Positions 60,216 to 64,000 of a DNA stretch of 64,000 nt are shown here, one piece after another (position 1 is the stretch's first letter; each line of letters begins with the position of its first letter). The stretch is taken from positions 1-64,000 of the forward strand of contig JBOGVZ010000049.1 in the NCBI GenBank assembly GCA_050692985.1. Direction: 5' to 3'. The notes beneath the pieces were generated by a model. It was not told the DNA's origin, did no database searches, and was given only the letters and a program-made list of their open reading frames with translations. The translations under genes were made by a program, and so were the position numbers. This DNA comes from JBOGVZ01 sp050692985. Its GTDB lineage: Bacteria; Actinomycetota; UBA4738; CALAEC01.

Positions 60216-61693
60216 GCCGCCTCCTCGGCGGCGATCGGGGAGACCGCGTCCAGCGCCAGGTCCTGCTCCAGCGTGGAGGCGGCCCGGAGCACGGTGGCCT
60301 CGCCCAGGGCCTTGCCCATGACCTGCAATCCGACCGGCAGCCCTCCGCGGTCGAACCCGCACGGCACGGAGATCGTGGGCGTCCCGGACAGGTTCGTGGG
60401 GATCGTGAAGATGTCCGACAGGTACATGGCCAGTGGGTCCTCGGCCTTCTCCCCCAGCCGGAACGCCGTCGTCGGCGAGGTGGGGGCTACCAGCAGGTCG
60501 TACCGCTCCCACGCCCGCTCGAAGTCGCGGATCACCAGGGTGCGGACCTTCTGGGCCTGGCCGTAGTAGGCCTCGTAGTAACCGGCCGACAGCGAGTAGG
60601 TCCCCAGCATGATCCGGCGCTTGACCTCGTCCCCGAACCCCTCGCCCCGGGTGCGCATGTTCATGTCGACCGCGTCGGTGGGGTCGTCCGCCCGGTGGCC
60701 GTAGCGCACCCCGTCGTACCGGGCCAGGTTCGACGAGCACTCCGCGGGCGCGATCAGGTAGTAGGCGGACAGCGCGTACTCAGCGTTCGGCAGGGACACC
60801 TCACCGACCTCCGCCCCCAGCGCGGCCAGCCGCTCCACCGCCGCGTCCACGGAGGACCGGACGTCCTCCTGGACCCCCTCGCTGGACAGCCAGTCCCGGA
60901 CCACACCGATCCGCAGGCCGCCCACGCCGGCGTCCAGCGCCTCCGAGTAGTTCCCGGGCGCGTGGGCGATGGACGTGGAGTCCTTGGGGTCGTGCCCGGC
61001 GATGGCCGATAGCAGCACCGCGCAGTCCCGGACGTTGCGGGTGAACGTGCCCACGGTGTCGAGGGAGGACGCGAAGGCGATCAGCCCGTAGCGGGACACC
61101 AGCCCGTAGGTGGGCTTCATCCCCACCACGCCGCACAGCGACGCGGGCTGGCGCACCGAGCCTCCCGTGTCGGTCCCCAGGGCCCACACGGCCTCCCCCG
61201 CGGCCACCGCCGCCGCGGATCCCCCCGAGGAACCGCCGGGGACCGTCTCCAGGTCCCACGGGTTACGGGTGGGGAAGAACGCGGAGTTCTCCGTGGAGGA
61301 GCCCATGGCGAACTCGTCGCAGTTCGTCTTGCCGACCAGCACGGAGCCCGCCGACGACAACCGGGCCCACGGGGTGCAGTCGTACGGCGGGACGTAGCCG
61401 TCGAGGATCTTCGAGCCGGCGGTGGTCGTGACCCCCCACGTGCACAGCACGTCCTTCAACGCCAGGGGGATCCCGGCCACGGCCGGAAGCTCGTCCCCGG
61501 CGGCGAACCGCTGGTCCACGGCCCGGGCCTCCTCCCGGCCCCGGTCTCCGGTCACCGCCAGGAAGGCCTTGACCCGCTCGTCCACCCGCTCGATGCGGGC
61601 GAAGCAGGACTCCAGGACCTCGGCGGCCGAGGTCTCCCGACCGCGCAGGGCGCGGGTCAGCTCGTGGGCGGGGAGGTCGCACAGCTCGGGCAT
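60212..61693 (-). CDS. gatA: Asp/Glu-tRNA amidotransferase subunit A
   Basis: A 493-residue amidase that supplies ammonia from glutamine. The Ser-cisSer-Lys set is visible: Lys in GIPLALKDVLC, the two Ser in VPGGSSGGSAAAVA and LGTDTGGSVRQPASLCG. It has the full C-terminal domain ending LDAVSPIAAEEAA. The ATG at 61693 shares one base with the gatC stop; a GTG one codon earlier is possible. Confidence 0.96.
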   Translation of the reverse strand: MPELCDLPAHELTRALRGRETSAAEVLESCFARIERVDERVKAFLAVTGDRGREEARAVDQRFAAGDELPAVAGIPLALKDVLCTWGVTTTAGSKILDGYVPPYDCTPWARLSSAGSVLVGKTNCDEFAMGSSTENSAFFPTRNPWDLETVPGGSSGGSAAAVAAGEAVWALGTDTGGSVRQPASLCGVVGMKPTYGLVSRYGLIAFASSLDTVGTFTRNVRDCAVLLSAIAGHDPKDSTSIAHAPGNYSEALDAGVGGLRIGVVRDWLSSEGVQEDVRSSVDAAVERLAALGAEVGEVSLPNAEYALSAYYLIAPAECSSNLARYDGVRYGHRADDPTDAVDMNMRTRGEGFGDEVKRRIMLGTYSLSAGYYEAYYGQAQKVRTLVIRDFERAWERYDLLVAPTSPTTAFRLGEKAEDPLAMYLSDIFTIPTNLSGTPTISVPCGFDRGGLPVGLQVMGKALGEATVLRAASTLEQDLALDAVSPIAAEEAA

Positions 61694-61983
61694 CACTCGG
61701 CCTCGATGATCCGGGGAACCTTGAACCGGCCGTACTCCACCTCGGGGGCCCCGGCCAGGGCCTCCTCCGGGGACAGGGAGTCATGGGGTGTGTCCTCGCG
61801 GAACACGTTCGTCTGGGGGACGGCGTGGGAGGTGGGTGGGACGTCCTCGGCGGCCACCTCCCGGACCCGCTCGGCGTGCTCGAGGATCAGCCCCAGCTGC
61901 GCGCGGAAGCGCTCCCGTTCTTCGTCGGTGAGCGCCAGCCGGGCCAGGCGAGCCACGTGATCGACATCGATCTCGACCGGCAC
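61693..61983 (-). CDS. gatC: Asp/Glu-tRNA amidotransferase subunit C
   Basis: A 96-residue subunit that wraps GatA and GatB. It has VDHVARLARLALTDEERERF and LGLILEHAERVREVAAEDV, then the conserved tail LREDTP-type segment (VFREDTPHDSL) and VPRIIEAE. The GTG at 61983 follows TAGACT by seven bases with no ribosome site, so the whole gat mRNA is probably leaderless. Confidence 0.95.
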   Translation of the reverse strand: MPVEIDVDHVARLARLALTDEERERFRAQLGLILEHAERVREVAAEDVPPTSHAVPQTNVFREDTPHDSLSPEEALAGAPEVEYGRFKVPRIIEAE

Positions 61984-61990
61984 GGCTGAG

Positions 61991-61996
61991 AGTCTA
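61991..61996 (-). promoter_or_regulatory. -10 box of the gatC operon, leaderless start
   Basis: TAGACT on the minus strand ends seven bases before the gatC GTG. No clear -35 box is present. Confidence 0.55.
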
Positions 61997-62069
61997 GTTG
62001 AGGCCCGCGGCCTTCAGGATCGCCCGCTCGCTCCGACCCGGCCGCACGGGGATCCTGTGGCGGAGCCTG

Positions 62070-64000
62070 CTAGCGGCCCAGGCGCTTCAGGAACTCCCGC
62101 TCGTCCACGATCTCCACGCCGACCGAGACGGCCTTGTCGAACTTCGTGCCCGGGTCGGTGCCGGCCACCACGAAGTCGGTCTTCTTCGACACGCTGGAGG
62201 CCACCCGGGCCCCGGCGTCCTGGGCGGCCTTGGTGGCCTCCTCGCGGCTCATCGACTCCAGGCCCCCCGTGAGGACGATGGTCGTGCCGGAGAGCGGGCC
62301 GTCGGCCTTCTTCTTCCGCGGCCGGTCCGCCATGCGCACCCCCGCGGCGCGGAGCTTCTCGAGCAGCCGGAGGTTGTCCTCGTCGCGGAACCAGTCGTGC
62401 ACCCCCCGGGCCACGATCGGGCCGATCTCCTCCACGGCCTTCAGGTCCTCCACGGACGCGCTGGCCAGCGCATCCACGGACCCGAACGCGGCGGCCAGAA
62501 CCTGGGCCACGTGGGAGCCCACGTGGGGGATCGACAGGGCCACCAGCAGCCGCCACAGCGGGCGGTCCTTGGATCCTTCGATGGCGCTCAGCAGGTTCGA
62601 GATCGACTTCTCCTTGAACCCCGGCAGCTGGGCCAGCTGGTCCGCGGTCAGCGAGTAGATGTCGGCGGGGTCCTCCACCCACCCCCGGTCCATCAGCGCC
62701 ATCCCCGTCTTGTAACCCAGGTGCTCGATGTCCATGGCCCCTCGGGAGGCGAAGTGGAACAGCCACTCGATCGACTGCGAGGGGCATCCCCGGCGGTTCG
62801 GGCACCGCCAGTAGGCCTCGCCTTCCTTGCGAACCAGGGCGGTCCCGCACGAGGGGCACTTCTTGGGGAACCGCCACGGCCTGGCGCTCTTGGCGCGCTT
62901 CGTGGGGACCGGCCCCACCACCTCGGGGATCACGTCCCCGGCCCTCCGGACGATGACCGTGTCCCCCTTGCGCACGTCCTTGCGGCGGACCTCGTCCTCG
63001 TTGTGGAGCGTGGCGGTGCTCACCGTGACCCCGCCCACGTACACCGGCTCGAGCTGGGCGAACGGCGTCACCACCCCGGTCCGGCCGGTGTGGGTGAAGA
63101 TCCCTCGGAGCAGGGTGGTGCGCTCTTCCGGCGGGAACTTGTAGGCGATGGCCCACCGCGGGGCCTTGCTGGTGGCCCCCAGCTCCTCCTGGAGCGGGAT
63201 CTGGTCCACCTTCACCACCACGCCGTCGATCTCGTAGTCCACGTCGTGGCGGTGGTCCTGCCAGTGGCGGCAGAACTTGAAGACCTCGGCCAGCGTGCCG
63301 AACAGCTCGGCCTCCGGGCTCACCGGGAGCCCCAGGGCCTTCAGGTACTCCAGCGACTCGGAGTGGCGCTGGAACCGCTTGCCCTGGGCCACGCCGATGC
63401 CGTGGCACCACAGCCGCAGCGGACGGGACGCGGTGACGCCGGGGTCCTTCTGGCGGAGGCTGCCGGCGGCGGCGTTCCGGGGGTTGGCGAACACGCGGTC
63501 GCCGCGCTCGGACAGCTCCTCGTTCAGCTGTTCGAACGCCTTGACGGGCAGGTAGACCTCGCCCCGGACCTCCAGCACCGGAGGATGGCCGGTGCCCTGG
63601 AGCCGAACGGGGACCGCACGGATCGTGCGGATGTTCGCGGTGATGTCGTCACCGACGTACCCATCGCCGCGGGTGGCACCCCGCACGTAGGCGCCGTCCT
63701 CGTAGGTGATGGCCACGGCCACGCCGTCGATCTTCAGCTCGCAGTAGAAGTCCGCCTCCCGGCCCAGGGCCCGCATGACCCGCGCACCCCACGCCTCCAG
63801 CTCCTCCCACGAGAACGCGTTGTCGAGCGAGAGCATGGGGACGCGGTGGCGGGCCGGGGCGAACAGCTCGGTGGGCTGCCCCCCCACCCGCTGGGTGGGG
63901 CTGTCTGGGGTGATGAGCTCGGGGAACTCCTCCTCCAGTCCCCGGAGCTCCCGCATGAGCTCGTCGTACTCGGCGTCGGAGACCTCGGGATCGTCGAGGA
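62070..64000 (-). CDS. ligA: NAD-dependent DNA ligase, 5' end beyond window edge
   Basis: About 643 residues are visible; the N-terminal few dozen are cut off at base 64000. The visible frame opens with LDDPEVSDAEYDELMRELRG, part of the NAD-binding Ia region. The adenylated Lys is in YCELKIDGVAVAITYED, followed by the OB fold. The zinc finger has four Cys in CPSCGTALV and WRCPNRRGCPSQ. Helix-hairpin-helix repeats and a C-terminal BRCT domain (LSGTTIVLTGGLESMSREEA) complete it. It seals nicks in replication and repair. It runs toward gatC on the same strand with an 86-bp gap. Confidence 0.97.
   Translation of the reverse strand, partial: LDDPEVSDAEYDELMRELRGLEEEFPELITPDSPTQRVGGQPTELFAPARHRVPMLSLDNAFSWEELEAWGARVMRALGREADFYCELKIDGVAVAITYEDGAYVRGATRGDGYVGDDITANIRTIRAVPVRLQGTGHPPVLEVRGEVYLPVKAFEQLNEELSERGDRVFANPRNAAAGSLRQKDPGVTASRPLRLWCHGIGVAQGKRFQRHSESLEYLKALGLPVSPEAELFGTLAEVFKFCRHWQDHRHDVDYEIDGVVVKVDQIPLQEELGATSKAPRWAIAYKFPPEERTTLLRGIFTHTGRTGVVTPFAQLEPVYVGGVTVSTATLHNEDEVRRKDVRKGDTVIVRRAGDVIPEVVGPVPTKRAKSARPWRFPKKCPSCGTALVRKEGEAYWRCPNRRGCPSQSIEWLFHFASRGAMDIEHLGYKTGMALMDRGWVEDPADIYSLTADQLAQLPGFKEKSISNLLSAIEGSKDRPLWRLLVALSIPHVGSHVAQVLAAAFGSVDALASASVEDLKAVEEIGPIVARGVHDWFRDEDNLRLLEKLRAAGVRMADRPRKKKADGPLSGTTIVLTGGLESMSREEATKAAQDAGARVASSVSKKTDFVVAGTDPGTKFDKAVSVGVEIVDEREFLKRLGR

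Overview
The window is about 70% G+C and reads as a chromosome segment of a high-GC Actinomycetota bacterium, probably a poorly cultured lineage. Support comes from the F420-type LLM oxidoreductase, GatCAB with a glutamyl-tRNA synthetase, an HbhA/MLDS-like pair, GTG-rich starts, 4-bp GTGA/ATGA gene overlaps, and many genes whose -10 box sits only 6-8 nt before the start codon (leaderless mRNAs). This placement is inferred from composition and gene content only. Genes are tightly packed: no gene-free stretch exceeds 300 bases.

1-5.9 kb: mixed housekeeping genes. These are an amidohydrolase, HU, tRNA-Gln(CTG), tRNA-Glu(CTC), a tandem GNAT enzyme and a RelE/Phd-type toxin-antitoxin pair. Two secreted-protein genes (metallopeptidase and fasciclin lipoprotein) are each broken by one base. 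6-19 kb: a CrtI/PYROXD2-like flavoprotein, the operon ilvE-FAH-gltX-ACT-def, serA, a GYD-domain protein, a SerC/AGT-like class V aminotransferase, a small amphipathic protein with an XRE regulator (MLDS/HbhA-like arrangement) flanking a CorA-type channel, and tryptophan 2,3-dioxygenase plus kynureninase.

19-49 kb: a catabolic region. An anthraniloyl-CoA (or salicylyl-CoA) monooxygenase-like fusion fits downstream of kynureninase. Then follow formate-THF ligase, a betaine-demethylase-like Rieske oxygenase, a GSA-aminomutase-like transaminase, a PotABCD-type ABC transporter, a BetI-type TetR repressor, an NDP-forming acyl-CoA synthetase, three PYROXD2-like flavoproteins, two GcvT-family THF-dependent methyltransferase-like proteins, acyl-CoA dehydrogenases, enoyl-CoA hydratase, a PuuB/DAO-like oxidase and a PaaK-like CoA ligase. 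All five divergent promoter regions from 24.5 to 40.9 kb carry a 16-bp palindrome-like site, TTGAACGnnnAnTCAR, including the region in front of the tetR gene. I infer one TetR-controlled regulon for uptake, demethylation (methyl groups to THF) and CoA-dependent oxidation of an N-methylated or polyamine-like amine. The substrate cannot be read from sequence.

49-64 kb: acyl-CoA dehydrogenase, a glutaryl-CoA dehydrogenase operon (with enoyl-CoA hydratase, a RidA-like protein, and a membrane protein resembling a Rieske fold without cluster ligands), a flavin monooxygenase, a lipoprotein, a TrpB2-type enzyme, an SDR divergently transcribed from overlapping -10 boxes, MscL with a zinc-ribbon tail, the gatC-gatA-methyltransferase-gatB operon, and ligA running off the right edge. 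GltX, tRNA-Gln, tRNA-Glu and GatCAB together fit the indirect route to Gln-tRNA(Gln).
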